A DNA stretch of 53,460 bases, taken from NCBI RefSeq assembly GCF_946885885.1, contig NZ_CAMPHN010000009.1:1-53460 (forward strand), given 5' to 3'. A program made the translations under genes and the position numbers. This document shows positions 27,450-36,531 of this stretch, piece after piece. This DNA comes from an uncultured Pseudomonas sp. (GTDB taxonomy: Bacteria > Pseudomonadota > Gammaproteobacteria > Pseudomonadales > Pseudomonadaceae). Under the pieces are notes generated by a model. That model worked only from the letters and a program-made list of their open reading frames with translations. It had not been told where the DNA came from and did not search any database. Every line of letters starts with the position of its first letter. Position 1 is the stretch's first letter.

Positions 27450-28125
27450 GTGGCTGTTACGCTGGCAGGGCATGGCCCCGCGCGAGCAATGGCTGGGTTA
27501 CGGCATCGCCTTGGTGCTGACCGGGGTGCTTTACCTGCTGCTGCTCGGCGATCCGCTGGCGACGCGGGTGGCCAAGCAAACGGCCAACTACAAACTCGCC
27601 GAGGCGCGGCGCCTGGAAGCCGAGAGCGGCATCGCCACCTTGCAGGCGCAACTCGCCGCCGACCCCGGCATGCAGTATCGCAGCGCGCTATTGGCCGCCG
27701 CCGCGAGCCGCGAGGAGCTGATCCGGCAGATCGATGCGCACACCGACGCGCTGATCACCCCCGAGAAGATGAAAGCCCTGCTCGAAGATCTGCTGCGCGC
27801 CCAGCCAGGTTTGCGCTTGGTCGGCCTCAACAGCTTCAGCGAGCCGGTGCAGCTTCCCACCACCACACCTGCTGCGAGCGCTGCTGGCACCGCCGCGCCA
27901 ACCGCCGCGGCGCAGCCGGTGACGCTCTACCGGCATGGTGTGCGCTTGCAGCTCGAGGGCGGCTATTTCGATTTGTTGGCCTATCTGCAAGCGATCCAAG
28001 GCAGCGCCTGGTCGCTCAACTGGGACAGCCTCGACTACCAGGTCGGCGAAGCCGGCCCGGCGCGCGCCTCGATCAGTTTGCAGCTGTATACCTTGAGTCG
28101 GCATGCGGGGTGGGTCGGTGTATAG
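27442..28125 (+). CDS. mshJ: MSHA biogenesis protein MshJ (PilO-like)
   Basis: 227 residues. A cytoplasmic N-terminus, one membrane helix (about 19-37), a long coiled coil, then a periplasmic domain (LRLVGLNSFSEPVQLP, YRHGVRLQLEGGYFDLLAYL) matching PilO/GspM-type proteins. Contains a Thr/Ala-rich linker around 140-155. Expected to pair with MshI2 in the alignment complex. ATG 27442 lies inside the end of mshI2. Confidence 0.87.
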   Translation: MNKWLLRWQGMAPREQWLGYGIALVLTGVLYLLLLGDPLATRVAKQTANYKLAEARRLEAESGIATLQAQLAADPGMQYRSALLAAAASREELIRQIDAHTDALITPEKMKALLEDLLRAQPGLRLVGLNSFSEPVQLPTTTPAASAAGTAAPTAAAQPVTLYRHGVRLQLEGGYFDLLAYLQAIQGSAWSLNWDSLDYQVGEAGPARASISLQLYTLSRHAGWVGV

Positions 28126-28438
28126 AACCTGGTGTTTAACCCTGCTGCTCGCTACTGGCCTGGCATCCGCCCAAGGGCTCGACCCGACTCAGCCGCCCGC
28201 CAACCTGCTGCCCGCCGAGGGCGATGCCGCGCAGAGCGAAGCCATGCCAACGCTGCAGTCGGTGCTGCGCACCGCCCAGGGCAGCCGCGCGGTGATCGAC
28301 GGCCAAAGCCTAAAGGTCGGCGAGGAATACGCCGGCATCCGCGTGCTGGCGATCTACCCGCAGGCCGTACTGATCGAACGCCGGGAGCAGCGCCAACTGC
28401 TGCGTCTGGCCGAACCCGTTTTGCAACCGAGCCGATGA
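28118..28438 (+). CDS. mshK: MSHA biogenesis protein MshK (PilP-like)
   Basis: 106 residues from GTG 28118 (ATG 28103 is the alternative). A signal peptide (YRTWCLTLLLATGLASAQG) is followed by a short periplasmic protein with LDPTQPP and a compact beta domain (LQSVLRTAQGSRAVIDGQSL, VGEEYAGIRVLAIYPQAVL), the PilP/GspC-like homology region. It probably links the inner-membrane complex to the secretin. Overlaps mshJ by 8 bp and mshL by 4 bp (ATGA). Confidence 0.82.
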   Translation: MYRTWCLTLLLATGLASAQGLDPTQPPANLLPAEGDAAQSEAMPTLQSVLRTAQGSRAVIDGQSLKVGEEYAGIRVLAIYPQAVLIERREQRQLLRLAEPVLQPSR

Positions 28439-30039
28439 TGCCCATGATGCTGAAACTACCGCCACGCCTCGGCCTGCTGTTGGGCCTCACCGCACTGCTG
28501 AGCGCCTGCCAGACCTTTACCGACGGCGACCAGCAGCTGTACGAGCAAAGCGCCAAGCTGCTCGACGAAAGCCTGCAACAGAGCCAAGGCAAAGTGACCC
28601 CGCCGCCCTCGGTACAGGCCGCGCTGATTCCGCCGTTGAGCGATAGCCATGTGGCCGGCGGACCGCGTTTCGACGTGGCGGCCAAGGACATGCCGGCCCG
28701 GGAATTCTTTCTCAGCCTGATGGAAGGCGCCGGGCAGAACCTGGTGGTGCACCCCGAGGTCACCGGCAGCATCACCTTCAGTTTGCGCCGAGTGACCCTC
28801 GACGAAGTGCTCGCCGCGGTGCGCGACAGCTATGGCTACGACTTCCGCCGCACCAGCTACGGTTATCAGATCCTGCCGAACCGGGCGATCACCCGCAGCT
28901 ACGACCTCAACTACCTGAACCTGCAACGCATCGGTCAGACCGATACCCGGGTCAGCTCCGGCCAGGTCGAAAGCAGCGACAGCGGCGACTCCGGCAGCAA
29001 TGGCAGCAATAACGGCAGCGGCGGGCGCTCGGTCACCACCCTCAACGCCAGCCAGGTCAGCACCTCCAGCAGCGTGGATTTCTGGCGCGAAGTGCAGCAG
29101 GTGGTCGCCGCCATCGTCGGCAACGAGCAGGGCAACAGCGTGGTGGTCAACCCCCAGGCCAGCATGCTGGTGGTGCGCGCCAACAGCGCCGATCAGGAGA
29201 ACGTCGCGCGCTTTCTCGAACAGGCGCAGCGTAACCTGCAACGCCAGGTGATCCTGGAAACCAAGATTCTCGAAGTCGAATTGTCCGACGGCTTCCAGGC
29301 CGGGATCAGCTGGGACCAGCTGGGCGGCGATGTCAGCACCGCGCTGGATGGTGCGCTATTGAGCGGGCCGAGCGGCATCGACGGGGTATTCAGCGGCGTG
29401 CTCAGCCTGGGCGACTTCACCGGGTTGATCCAGTTGCTGGAAACCCAGGGCGAAGTGCGGGTGCTGTCCAGCCCGCGGATCTCCACGCTGAATAACCAGA
29501 AGGCGGTGATCAAGGTCGGCACCGACGAGTTCTTCGTCACCGAAGTGTCGTCGAGCAGCAGCACCACCACCGCCGCCGGTATCACCGAGCCGACCCAGGA
29601 CATTACCCTGACCCCGTTCTTCTCCGGCATCTCCCTGGACGTGACCCCGCAAATCGACCAGAACGACAACGTCACCCTGCATATCCGCCCCACGGTGAGC
29701 CGCGTGCGTGACCAGAACAAGGTCATCACCCTGGGCGACGACAACGTCTTCAACCTGCCGCTGGCGCTGTCCACCACCCGCCAATCCGACTCCATCGTGC
29801 GCGCTCGCAGCGGCCAGGTGGTGGTGATCGGTGGTCTGCTGCAGAACAGCAGCGACAACACCGACGCGGAAATTCCCTGGGCCGGCAAACTGCCGCTGGT
29901 CGGCAACCTGTTCAAGCAGCAGCGCAAATCGCTGCTGAAAAGCGAGCTGGTGATTCTCGTACGGCCCCAGGTGATCGCCGACGACGTCTGGCTCGACGAG
30001 TTGCGCAAGAGCGCCGAAACCTTTACGGAGCTGAGATAA
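28435..30039 (+). CDS. mshL: MSHA outer-membrane secretin MshL
   Basis: 534 residues. The lipoprotein signal has lipobox LLSAC. N-domains follow: FDVAAKDMPAREFFLSLMEG, GSITFSLRRVTLDEVLAAVR. A Ser/Gly/Asn-rich linker (about 180-205) and a second N-domain (VVNPQASMLVVRANSADQEN) lead to the secretin pore domain (VRVLSSPRISTLNNQKAVIK; the VxGLL motif in VVVIGGLLQ; PLVGNLFKQQ). It forms the gated outer-membrane channel for the pilus. Chain of overlaps with mshK; 4 bp before mshM. Confidence 0.95.
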   Translation: MMPMMLKLPPRLGLLLGLTALLSACQTFTDGDQQLYEQSAKLLDESLQQSQGKVTPPPSVQAALIPPLSDSHVAGGPRFDVAAKDMPAREFFLSLMEGAGQNLVVHPEVTGSITFSLRRVTLDEVLAAVRDSYGYDFRRTSYGYQILPNRAITRSYDLNYLNLQRIGQTDTRVSSGQVESSDSGDSGSNGSNNGSGGRSVTTLNASQVSTSSSVDFWREVQQVVAAIVGNEQGNSVVVNPQASMLVVRANSADQENVARFLEQAQRNLQRQVILETKILEVELSDGFQAGISWDQLGGDVSTALDGALLSGPSGIDGVFSGVLSLGDFTGLIQLLETQGEVRVLSSPRISTLNNQKAVIKVGTDEFFVTEVSSSSSTTTAAGITEPTQDITLTPFFSGISLDVTPQIDQNDNVTLHIRPTVSRVRDQNKVITLGDDNVFNLPLALSTTRQSDSIVRARSGQVVVIGGLLQNSSDNTDAEIPWAGKLPLVGNLFKQQRKSLLKSELVILVRPQVIADDVWLDELRKSAETFTELR

Positions 30040-30043
30040 GGCG

Positions 30044-30967
30044 ATGTACCAAGCCTTCTTCGGTCTGGCTGAAAAGCCCTTCGCGCTGACCCCCAACACC
30101 GGCTTTCTGGTGCAGCTGGCGCCGTACCAGGCCTGCCTGAATCTGCTGCGCGTGGCGCTCGCCGAAGGTGAGGGCTTTATCAAGATCACCGGCGAGGTCG
30201 GCACTGGCAAAACCCTGTTGTGCCGCGCCTTGCTGATCGAACTCGACAACCAGGACTATCAGGTCGCCTACCTGCCCAATCCCAGCCTGACCCCGGCCGG
30301 TTTGCGTCAGGCCTTGGCCCGCGAACTGCACGTCACCGAGGCCGACGGCGCCACCGTGCTGGATGCGCTGCAACGCCGCCTGATCGAACTGGCCGGCGCC
30401 GGCAAAAGCACCGTGGTGCTGATCGACGAAGCCCAGGCGCTGCCGCCGGAAACCCTGGAGGCTCTGCGCCTGCTGACCAACCTGGAAACCCAGCAAGCGA
30501 AATTGTTGCAGGTGGTGTTGTTCGGTCAGCCGGAGTTGGACGAGACCCTGGCGCGCAACGAGTTCCGCCAATTGCGCCAGCGCATCACCTTCTCCTACCG
30601 GTTACGCCCGCTGGATGTCAAAGACACCACCCGCTATTTGCAGGAGCGCCTGGCGGTGGCCGGCTACCGCGGTGAACCGCTGTTTTCGCCGGCCGCGGTG
30701 CGCCGCCTGGTGCGTGGCAGCGGCGGCATTCCGCGGCTGCTGAATATCCTCGCGCACAAGGCGTTGATGGTGGCCTACGGCGAAGGTCGGCGCCAGGTCA
30801 CCAGCAGCCATATACGCCGCGCGCAGCTGGACACCGAAGGCGCCGAGCCGTTTCTGCGGCGCGGTTCGAAGTGGCTGGGCTGGAGCCTGGTCGCCGGCAG
30901 CCTCTGCGTGCTGGTGTTGGCGGGCGTCTGGTCCTGGTCGCCGGCATGGCAGGAGTTGCTGCCATGA
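30044..30967 (+). CDS. mshM: MSHA biogenesis ATPase MshM (ExeA-like)
   Basis: 307 residues. AAA ATPase with Walker A GEVGTGKT (50-57) and Walker B VVLIDEAQ (about 123-130), sensor-like LLQVVLFGQPELD, and a C-terminal membrane helix (about 280-300, WSLVAGSLCVLVLAG). Resembles ExeA/GspA, which helps secretin assembly. Here no peptidoglycan-binding domain follows the helix. 4-bp ATGA overlap with mshN. Confidence 0.92.
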   Translation: MYQAFFGLAEKPFALTPNTGFLVQLAPYQACLNLLRVALAEGEGFIKITGEVGTGKTLLCRALLIELDNQDYQVAYLPNPSLTPAGLRQALARELHVTEADGATVLDALQRRLIELAGAGKSTVVLIDEAQALPPETLEALRLLTNLETQQAKLLQVVLFGQPELDETLARNEFRQLRQRITFSYRLRPLDVKDTTRYLQERLAVAGYRGEPLFSPAAVRRLVRGSGGIPRLLNILAHKALMVAYGEGRRQVTSSHIRRAQLDTEGAEPFLRRGSKWLGWSLVAGSLCVLVLAGVWSWSPAWQELLP

Positions 30968-32328
30968 GCCTGGTCAACGACATGCTGCGCGATCTCGAAC
31001 AACGCCGCGCCGCGCCGACCGAGCGCTTGCAACTGGACGGTCTGTACGCGGTCGACGAGGCCGCGGCCGCGCGCCGTGAGCGCAACGAGCGGATTCGCCG
31101 CGGCTCGATCTGGTTTATGGCGGTGCTGCTGCTTGCCGTGCTGGTCGGCCTGATGATCGGCAAGGTGATGAGAACCTATGGGCCGTTGCAGCCCAGCGCC
31201 GTCGCCGCGCCCTTGCCGCCAGCGGCTGCACCGGCGCCAGTGCCCGCGCAATTGCTCGAAGTTTTACCGCAACACGATAGCCGTGGCCTGGTCCTGCAAT
31301 TGCTGCTGGACCGCTCGGTCGGCTACCAGCGCACCGAGGAAAGCGGCGCGGTCAGCTTACGTCTGAGCGGCGTGCGGATGGATGGCGAAGCGCAGCGCGG
31401 GCAGGTCCGCCGCGAGGGTAACAGCCTGTCCTGGCGGGTCGAGGCGCGCGGCGAGGATGTGCAGATATTGCTCGTCGGTTTGGCCGACAGCCTGGTGGTG
31501 CGCGACCGCCTGGAGCCGGCCGGCGACCGCTGGCTGCTATGGATCGAAGTGCCCCTGGGCGCCGCGCCGGTCGAAGCCGAAGAGCCAGCGGCGCTGGATC
31601 AGTTGCCGGTCGCCGCCGTGCCGACCGAACCCACGGACGAAGTTCCGGATTGGCTCAGCGCCCCCGTCGCCCCCGCCAATGCCCCGTCGCCGCCGGCACC
31701 CGCGCAAGCGCCCGCTGCTGCGCTCCCACCGCCGGGTCCGCCGCAGGTGAAGATCGAACCCTACCGGGCGGATCCCCTGACCCTGGCGCGCCAGGCCTTG
31801 CAGGACGGCGATTACCCGGGCGCGATCCGCCAACTGGAAGCCTTGCAGGCCAGCCGCGGTAACGACCCGGAGGTGATCCGCTGGCTGGCCCGCGCCTACC
31901 TGGGCGGCGGCGAACAGGCGCGTTTGCTCGAATGGCTGCCGGGCCGGCTCGATCTGATGCCCGACGACAGCGAGCTGCGCTTGCTGCTCGGCCGGGCGCA
32001 ATTGCAGGCCGGCGACAGCCAGGGCGCCATCGCCACCCTGGAACGCAACGCGCCGCCGCTGGTGCGCGAGCCGACCTACCATGCCTTGCTCGCGGCCGCT
32101 TACCAGCAAACCGCGCAATGGCGCGAAAGTGCCGCGCTCTATCAGCGCCTGAGCGAGTTGCAGCCGCGGCAAGCTACTTGGCAGCTGGGGCTGGCGATCG
32201 CCCTGGAACAACTCGACCAACCCTCTTCGGCCGCTGGCCATTACCGCTTGGCCTTGCAAGGCACGGGGCTGGACGACAGCAGCCGGCGCTTCGCCAGTGA
32301 ACGCGCAGCAGCGCTAGGAGACCGTTGA
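30964..32328 (+). CDS. mshN: MSHA biogenesis TPR protein MshN
   Basis: 454 residues. The N-terminal MSLVNDMLRDLEQRR is the standard MshN opening. One membrane helix (about 45-65, WFMAVLLLAVLVGLMIG), an AMIN-like beta domain, a Pro/Ala-rich linker (about 220-265) and C-terminal tetratricopeptide repeats (LTLARQALQDGDYPGAIRQL and following units to the end) follow. Inner-membrane anchored, periplasmic. Probably a scaffold with MshM and MshL. Ends within TGATG, shared with the mshE start. Confidence 0.9.
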   Translation: MSLVNDMLRDLEQRRAAPTERLQLDGLYAVDEAAAARRERNERIRRGSIWFMAVLLLAVLVGLMIGKVMRTYGPLQPSAVAAPLPPAAAPAPVPAQLLEVLPQHDSRGLVLQLLLDRSVGYQRTEESGAVSLRLSGVRMDGEAQRGQVRREGNSLSWRVEARGEDVQILLVGLADSLVVRDRLEPAGDRWLLWIEVPLGAAPVEAEEPAALDQLPVAAVPTEPTDEVPDWLSAPVAPANAPSPPAPAQAPAAALPPPGPPQVKIEPYRADPLTLARQALQDGDYPGAIRQLEALQASRGNDPEVIRWLARAYLGGGEQARLLEWLPGRLDLMPDDSELRLLLGRAQLQAGDSQGAIATLERNAPPLVREPTYHALLAAAYQQTAQWRESAALYQRLSELQPRQATWQLGLAIALEQLDQPSSAAGHYRLALQGTGLDDSSRRFASERAAALGDR

Positions 32329-34052
32329 TGGCTCAGGGAGACGTGCGGCAGAACAAACTGCGCCTCGGCGATTTGCTGATCCAGGCCGGCTTGATCGACG
32401 ACAACCAGTTGCAGCAGGCCTTGCAGGAGCAGAAGCGCAGCGGCTCCAAGCTCGGCCGCACGGTGGTCGACCTCGGCTTCATCGACGAGGTGCGCCTGCT
32501 CACGGCGCTGTCCGAGCAGTTGAAGATCCCCTTTATCGACCTCAAGCACTTCAAGTTCGACAATGCCCTGGTGCAGACCCTGCCCGAAGCGGTGGCGCGG
32601 CGTTTCCGCGTGATAGTGCTGTCGCGCGAGGGCGGCGGCCTGCTGGTCGGCATGTCCGACCCGCTCGACCTGTTCGCCCTGGACGAGATGGAGCGCATCC
32701 TCAAAGTCCGGGTGCAGCCCGCGGTGGTGCGCGAAGCCGAGCTGCTGGCGACCCTGGACACCGTGTACCGGCGCACCAGCGAGATCGCCTCGATCGCCGG
32801 CGAGCTGGAAGGCGAACTCAAGGACAGCGACTTCGACCTGTCCAAGCTCGGTGCCGACAACAACACCGAAGCGCCGGTGGTGCGTCTGCTGCAAACGCTG
32901 TTCGAAGACGCCGTGCAGATGAAAGCCTCGGACATCCATATCGAGCCCGACGAAGGCGTGGTGCGCATCCGTCAGCGCATCGACGGCGTGCTCAACGAAC
33001 AGGTGATGAAGGAAGCGCGGGTCGCCTCGGCGCTGGTCATGCGCCTGAAGATCATGTCCGGCCTGGATATCTCGGAAAAGCGTCTGCCCCAGGACGGTCG
33101 CTTCAATATCCGGGTTAAGGGCCGCAATATCGATGTGCGGGTGTCGACCATGCCGGTGCAGTTCGGCGAGTCGGTGGTGATGCGCTTGCTCGACCAGAGC
33201 GGCGGCGTCGCCAGCCTTGACGCCAGCGGCATGCCGCCCGACATGCTGGTGCGCTTCCGCCGCCTGTTGCAGCGGCCGTTCGGCCTGGTGCTGGTCACCG
33301 GCCCCACCGGTTCGGGTAAGACCACCACGCTCTACGCCGGGCTCGCCGAGCTGAACAGCCCGGAGAAGAAAATCATCACCGTGGAAGACCCGGTGGAATA
33401 CCGCCTGCCGCGGGTCAATCAGGTGCAGGTCAACGCCAAGATCGACCTGAGCTTCGCCCGCGTGCTGCGCGCCGCCTTGCGTCAGGACCCGGACATCGTG
33501 CTGATCGGCGAGATGCGCGACCAGGAAACCGCGGAGATCGGCCTGCGCGCCGCGCTGACCGGTCACCTGGTGCTGTCCACCCTGCACACCAACGACGCCC
33601 TGACCTCGGCCATGCGCCTGGTCGATATGGGCGCCGAACCGTTTCTGGTGGCCACCGCCTTGAATGCGGTATTGGCCCAGCGCCTGGTGCGCCGGGTGTG
33701 CGAAAACTGCATGGAAGAACACCAGGCCGAGCCGCGGCAGATGGTCTGGCTGGAGTCGCTGTACGGCAAATCCCTGGCCGGGCGCAGCTTCAAGCGCGGC
33801 GCCGGTTGCCACCGCTGTCACAACACCGGCTATTCCGGGCGTATCGGCGTTTACGAATTGCTGGAGCTGGACGAGGGCATGATCGCCGCGCTACGCCGCA
33901 ACGACCCGCAAGGCTTCGCCGAAGCCGCCCAGGTCAGCGCCCATTACCGGCCGTTGGCCGCCTGCGCCCTGGACTACGCCCTGGCTGGCGTGACCAGCAT
34001 CGAGGAAGTGCTGAAAGTCTGCGCCACCCTGACCGATGAGGTCGTGGCCTGA
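32328..34052 (+). CDS. mshE: MSHA pilus extension ATPase MshE with c-di-GMP-binding domain
   Basis: 574 residues. The N-terminal MshEN domain shows the two tandem motifs that bind cyclic di-GMP (RLGDLLIQAGLIDDNQLQQA, then KLGRTVVDLGFIDEVRLLTA). The GspE/PilB core has Walker A GPTGSGKTT (about 323-331), the Asp box, Walker B and His box (GEMRDQETAEIGLRAALTGH) and the tetra-Cys zinc site (CENC ... CHRC). It powers pilus extension, probably gated by c-di-GMP as in Vibrio (family knowledge). ATG 32328 with TAGGAG is preferred over TTG 32325. Two palindromic repeats separate it from mshG. Confidence 0.96.
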   Translation: MAQGDVRQNKLRLGDLLIQAGLIDDNQLQQALQEQKRSGSKLGRTVVDLGFIDEVRLLTALSEQLKIPFIDLKHFKFDNALVQTLPEAVARRFRVIVLSREGGGLLVGMSDPLDLFALDEMERILKVRVQPAVVREAELLATLDTVYRRTSEIASIAGELEGELKDSDFDLSKLGADNNTEAPVVRLLQTLFEDAVQMKASDIHIEPDEGVVRIRQRIDGVLNEQVMKEARVASALVMRLKIMSGLDISEKRLPQDGRFNIRVKGRNIDVRVSTMPVQFGESVVMRLLDQSGGVASLDASGMPPDMLVRFRRLLQRPFGLVLVTGPTGSGKTTTLYAGLAELNSPEKKIITVEDPVEYRLPRVNQVQVNAKIDLSFARVLRAALRQDPDIVLIGEMRDQETAEIGLRAALTGHLVLSTLHTNDALTSAMRLVDMGAEPFLVATALNAVLAQRLVRRVCENCMEEHQAEPRQMVWLESLYGKSLAGRSFKRGAGCHRCHNTGYSGRIGVYELLELDEGMIAALRRNDPQGFAEAAQVSAHYRPLAACALDYALAGVTSIEEVLKVCATLTDEVVA

Positions 34053-34067
34053 TGCGTATGGCTTTCA

Positions 34068-34117
34068 GTAGCCCGGATGCAAGCCGGGAAATCCCCCCCG
34101 GATTGCATCCGGGCTAC
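34068..34117. repeat. Palindromic repeat GTAGCCCGGATGCAA, mshE-mshG gap
   Basis: GTAGCCCGGATGCAA and TTGCATCCGGGCTAC flank a C-rich centre with an AAGCCGGG internal copy. A half copy occurs at 46109-46130. It could form a strong hairpin in the msh transcript. Confidence 0.75.
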
Positions 34118-34126
34118 AGGAGCTGT

Positions 34127-34195
34127 GTAGGGTGGATGACGCCTTTTTCATCCACCATCGCAGTCGGTGGATGGGTGAAGCGTCATCCACCCTAC
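34127..34195. repeat. Palindromic repeat GTAGGGTGGATGACGC, mshE-mshG gap
   Basis: 69 bp bounded by GTAGGGTGGATGACGC and GCGTCATCCACCCTAC, with inner TCATCCACC / GGTGGATG. It shares its GTAGGGTGG ends with the repeats at 6313 and, more loosely, 44682 and 45988. It ends 23 bp before the mshG ATG. Confidence 0.8.
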
Positions 34196-34218
34196 GTTGC
34201 TGCGGGGGCGCTATTGCC

Positions 34219-35454
34219 ATGAGCCAGTTCCGCTACACCGGCCGCGACGCCCAGGGCGGCAAGATCAGCGGTAGCCGCGAAAGCAGTTCGGCCGACAACC
34301 TGGCCAGCGAACTGCTGGCGGAAAAAATCACCCCGCTCGAAATCGAGGAGCAGGCCGAGCAACAGGGTGCCGATGTCGGCGCCATGCTGCGCGAAGCGCT
34401 GCGACGGAAAAAGGTCGAGCTGGACGAGCTGATCATCTTCTGCCGGCAGATGTACAGCCTGAGCAAGGCCGGGGTACCGATCATCCGCGCCATCGGCGGC
34501 CTCGCCGAATCGCACCGTAACCAGTATTTCCGCGAAGTGCTGCAAGAGGTGCGCGGCGATCTGGAAGGCGGCATGAGCATGGCGGTCTCGCTCAACGCCC
34601 ACCCCAAGGTGTTCAACACCCTGTTTATCAGCATGATCAGCGTCGGCGAAAACACCGGCCAGCTCGACCATGCGTTCAAGCAGCTGTCCGGCTATCTGGA
34701 AATGGAGCGCGAGACGCGCAAGCGGATCAAGCAGGCCACCCGCTACCCGCTGTTCGTGATGTCGGCGATGGCGGTGGCGCTGGTGGTGATCAATATGTTC
34801 GTGATCCCGGCGTTCGCCAAGGTGTTCGAGCAGTTCCGCGCCGAACTACCGTTGCCCACGCGCATCCTGATCGGCACCTCGCAGTTCTTTCAGGACTACT
34901 GGTGGCTGATGCTGATCATTCTGGTCGGCGCCATTTTCGCGTTTATCACATGGAAGGAAAGCGACGCCGGCGCGCTCAAGTGGGACCAGATCAAACTGCG
35001 CCTGCCGATCGTCGGCGGGGTGTTCGAGCGTATCGCCCTGGCCCGCTTCACCCGCACCTTCGCCATGATGTACCGCGCCGGTGTGCCGTTGCTGCAAACC
35101 CTGTCGATCAACAGCGCCACGGTCGGCAACCGCTATATCGGCACCGCCATCCTCGGCATGCGCGAAGGCGTGGAGCGCGGCGAAGCGCTGACCAGTACCG
35201 CCTCGGCCAGTGGCCTGTTCACCCCGCTGGTGCTGCAGATGGTCGCCGTGGGCGAGGAAACCGGCGCACTCGACGACCTGTTTATCGAAGTGGCGGATTT
35301 TTACGAGCAGGAGGTGGATTACGACCTCAAGCAACTGGCCGACGCCATCGAGCCGATTCTGATCGTCGCCATGGGCGTGCTGGTGCTGATCCTCGCCCTC
35401 GGCGTGTTTCTGCCGATGTGGGAACTGTCCTCGGCGGCCCGGGGCGGGCGGTGA
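34219..35454 (+). CDS. mshG: MSHA inner-membrane platform protein MshG (PilC/GspF)
   Basis: 411 residues. Two GspF domains (about 70-195 and 275-400), each with the conserved FxRQ / FTRT opening: IIFCRQMYSLSKAGVPIIRA and RFTRTFAMMYRAGVPLLQTL. Membrane helices lie at about 170-195, 225-245 and 380-402. It couples the MshE motor to pilin assembly. The open frame continues upstream through the repeat to 34132, but those residues are repeat-encoded; ATG 34219 gives the family N-terminus (SQFRYTGRDAQG). Only a weak G-rich ribosome site precedes it. Confidence 0.94.
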   Translation: MSQFRYTGRDAQGGKISGSRESSSADNLASELLAEKITPLEIEEQAEQQGADVGAMLREALRRKKVELDELIIFCRQMYSLSKAGVPIIRAIGGLAESHRNQYFREVLQEVRGDLEGGMSMAVSLNAHPKVFNTLFISMISVGENTGQLDHAFKQLSGYLEMERETRKRIKQATRYPLFVMSAMAVALVVINMFVIPAFAKVFEQFRAELPLPTRILIGTSQFFQDYWWLMLIILVGAIFAFITWKESDAGALKWDQIKLRLPIVGGVFERIALARFTRTFAMMYRAGVPLLQTLSINSATVGNRYIGTAILGMREGVERGEALTSTASASGLFTPLVLQMVAVGEETGALDDLFIEVADFYEQEVDYDLKQLADAIEPILIVAMGVLVLILALGVFLPMWELSSAARGGR

Positions 35455-35978
35455 GCCCGGACTACGGTGTCGACGGTCAGGTACGCCTGGTGCGCCGCTG
35501 GGGGCGGGCAATCACTGTTTTGATCCTGCTCGGCCTGGTGTTGGCCATGGCCTGGAAGATCGCCCAGGTCAGCGAAACACGGGCCATGCACGCCACGCTC
35601 GAACACCTGAGCGCCAGCCTCAACAGCCTGGCGGCCGAACATATAGCGAAGGACCAGGTGCTGGATCCGGCCTGGAGCAGGAAGAACCCGTTCGTGCTGC
35701 TGCGTTGGCGGCAGAGCGGCTACTGCGGCGAACTGGCCGCAGGCGCTGAGCCGCAAAACGGCTGCTGGTACTGGCTGCCGGCTCAGGCCTGGGTGCTTTA
35801 TCAGGCGCGGTTCAGCGACGGATGGTCATTGGGGCAGGGTGAGATGCAGGCTTATCGGCTGGTGGTACTCAATAGTGGAGTGCCAACTGGGTCACACTTG
35901 CTGCAAGATGTATTTGCCCTCGAACTGGAAGTGGTACCTGCGACGGAGTTGGCTGCGCAGGGCTGGTTAAGCAACTGA
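35451..35978 (+). CDS. mshF: MSHA biogenesis protein MshF
   Basis: 175 residues from a GTG that overlaps the mshG stop (GTGA). One N-terminal membrane helix (about 20-38) and a small periplasmic domain with Cys (YCGELA, NGCWYW). MshF is poorly conserved and its role in the pilus is unclear; the assignment rests mainly on gene order (mshG-F-B-A) and topology. Spacing of 9 bp to mshB. Confidence 0.75.
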   Translation: MSPDYGVDGQVRLVRRWGRAITVLILLGLVLAMAWKIAQVSETRAMHATLEHLSASLNSLAAEHIAKDQVLDPAWSRKNPFVLLRWRQSGYCGELAAGAEPQNGCWYWLPAQAWVLYQARFSDGWSLGQGEMQAYRLVVLNSGVPTGSHLLQDVFALELEVVPATELAAQGWLSN

Positions 35979-35987
35979 GGACGTACT

Positions 35988-36500
35988 ATGAAGAGCAAGA
36001 AGAAAAGCGCAGGTTTCACCATGATCGAGCTGGTGGTGGTGATAGCCATCCTCGGCATCCTCGCCGCCGTGGCCTTGCCGCGGTTTATCAACGTGTCCGA
36101 CGATGCCCACGAATCGGCGGTCAAGGGCGCAGGCGGTGCGTTGGCCTCGGCCGTGCTGCTGGTGCGCGCGCAGTGGGAGGTCAACCGCAACAACGGCACC
36201 GCCACGCCGAACCTTAACGTTGCCGGCTTCGGCGCGGGCAATGTGGATGTCAATGCCGCCGGCTGGCCGGTGGATATCGATGGTAGCGCGACCATCGCCA
36301 GCGCAGCGGATTGCTTGGATATTTGGAGTAACTTGCTGCAAGGCTCGGCTCCAACGGTAGATACGGCGGCGGGTAGCGACTATCTAGCAACCGTTTCCGG
36401 TCAGGTTTGTACCTATACCTACCAAGCGCACAACGTCAACGACACCATCACCTACAACGCTGCCAACGGCACCGTTGCGACGGTATTTACTACGCCTTAA
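35988..36500 (+). CDS. mshB: MSHA minor pilin MshB
   Basis: 170 residues. Type IV prepilin with a 9-residue basic leader ending AG, cut before FTMIELVVVIAILGILAAVA; Glu at +5 is present. The C-terminal half has a Cys pair (DCLD ... VCTY) that probably closes the D-loop. TGAGGA precedes the ATG. Base composition begins to drift lower in GC here. MshB is taken as the minor pilin because it precedes mshA and has the more diverged tail. Confidence 0.88.
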   Translation: MKSKKKSAGFTMIELVVVIAILGILAAVALPRFINVSDDAHESAVKGAGGALASAVLLVRAQWEVNRNNGTATPNLNVAGFGAGNVDVNAAGWPVDIDGSATIASAADCLDIWSNLLQGSAPTVDTAAGSDYLATVSGQVCTYTYQAHNVNDTITYNAANGTVATVFTTP

Positions 36501-36531
36501 TGGCTCAATCAGCAGTAGAGAGGATGTAACG

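Noticed and set aside
34132..34218. Possible 29-residue N-terminal extension of MshG
   Set aside because: Those codons are read from the palindromic repeat. The ATG at 34219 gives the conserved family N-terminus.
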